A DNA stretch of 5,818 nt from Candidatus Methanomethylophilaceae archaeon (GTDB lineage: Archaea > Thermoplasmatota > Thermoplasmata > Methanomassiliicoccales > Methanomethylophilaceae), in contig DUKW01000039.1 of NCBI GenBank assembly GCA_013329105.1, forward strand, positions 1-5,818, in the 5' to 3' direction. The position numbers and the translations under genes are program-made. Positions 5,611 through 5,818 of the stretch are shown here, piece after piece; within the stretch, counting starts at the first letter, position 1; each line of letters begins with the position of its first letter. The notes under the pieces are model-generated. The model searched no databases, was not told the DNA's origin, and saw only the letters and a program-made list of their open reading frames with translations.

Positions 5611-5818
5611 TTGTTCATTCCCCTCGAGAAGAACTGTTTTGGTTTACCCACAGCGGTCACCCGGATATGTTTCTCTAAGAGGGCCTCACCATCATATTCC
5701 TGACCGAATCCAAACTTCCTGTCGTGGTTTTCAACCTTTATATTGATAGAGTCTGCACCGGCCAGACGAGCCATTCTTTCCACATGAGTTGACCCTATTT
5801 CTACCGCATAAATTGACG
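5607..5818 (-). CDS. C-terminal end of a probable hydantoinase/oxoprolinase family protein (5' end outside window)
   Basis: The final 69 residues of a minus-strand gene are visible, ending in TGA at 5609-5607, which overlaps the DUF1638 ATG (ATGA). The pattern HVERMARLAGADSINIKVEN, then a Gly-rich linker and HIRVTAVGKPKQF, resembles the C-terminus of hydantoinase A/oxoprolinase (ASKHA-fold) proteins. In those, an AVEAGAD-type helix is followed by a strand and a final RVRAVG strand. Such proteins occur beside DUF1638 genes and methyltransferase systems in some methanogens, as far as I recall. The fragment contains no catalytic residues, so the assignment is tentative; another ASKHA-type protein such as a corrinoid activator is possible. 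The open frame, intact coupling and good downstream Shine-Dalgarno sequence make it near certain that this is a real gene. Confidence 0.5.
   Translation of the reverse strand, partial: SIYAVEIGSTHVERMARLAGADSINIKVENHDRKFGFGQEYDGEALLEKHIRVTAVGKPKQFFSRGMNK
5620..5625 (-). promoter_or_regulatory. Shine-Dalgarno site of the DUF1638 gene
   Basis: Read on the minus strand, GAGGGG ends nine bases before the ATG at 5610-5608. It lies inside the last codons of the upstream gene and supports the chosen start and coupled translation. Confidence 0.55.

Noticed and set aside
5356..5746. Two plus-strand frames (67 and 105 codons) opposite DUF1638 and its partner
   Set aside because: Both are shadows of the two overlapping minus-strand genes, with Ser/Thr-rich or His-rich compositions typical of antisense reading.

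Overview
The window reads as a piece of an archaeal (euryarchaeal) chromosome. The SecY tail, the DUF106/EMC3-type membrane protein, the archaeal-type CMP kinase and a Cbf5-type pseudouridine synthase with a PUA domain stand in the order typical of the archaeal secY ribosomal-protein/secretion cluster. A methanogen-style sensor protein and a DUF1638 protein follow. This mix suggests a methylotrophic methanogen of the Thermoplasmata (for example Methanomassiliicoccales-like). That placement is an inference from gene content, not a phylogenetic result.

Layout. Positions 1-2418 (+) hold a tight operon: the C-terminal end of secY, a DUF106 YidC-like insertase, cmk and truB/cbf5. Neighbouring genes overlap or touch at ATGA-type junctions. 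It joins membrane protein insertion (SecY, DUF106), pyrimidine nucleotide supply (Cmk) and rRNA/tRNA pseudouridylation (Cbf5). Positions 2419-3060 are an AT-rich stretch of about 640 bases with no convincing intact gene. It contains two start-less protein-like open frames, one per strand, short repeats, and a strong Shine-Dalgarno sequence with no gene behind it. Positions 3061-4983 (+) encode a 640-residue receiver-GAF-PAS-kinase-like sensor. It is probably transcribed leaderless from a TATA box centred about 27 bases upstream. Positions 4933-5818 (-) hold a DUF1638 protein preceded by, and ATGA-coupled to, the tail of another gene that resembles the C-terminus of the hydantoinase/oxoprolinase family.

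The most notable point is the sensor. It keeps the overall fold signature of methanogen histidine kinases, but the position of the phosphoacceptor His is Leu, the second N-box Asn is Arg, the G2 box is broken, and the receiver has lost part of its acidic pocket and its switch Thr. It looks like a pseudokinase that kept its sensing domains. Its 3' end also overlaps the convergent DUF1638 gene by 51 bases, so the likely T-rich terminator of each gene would lie inside the other. All seven gene ends visible here use TGA.
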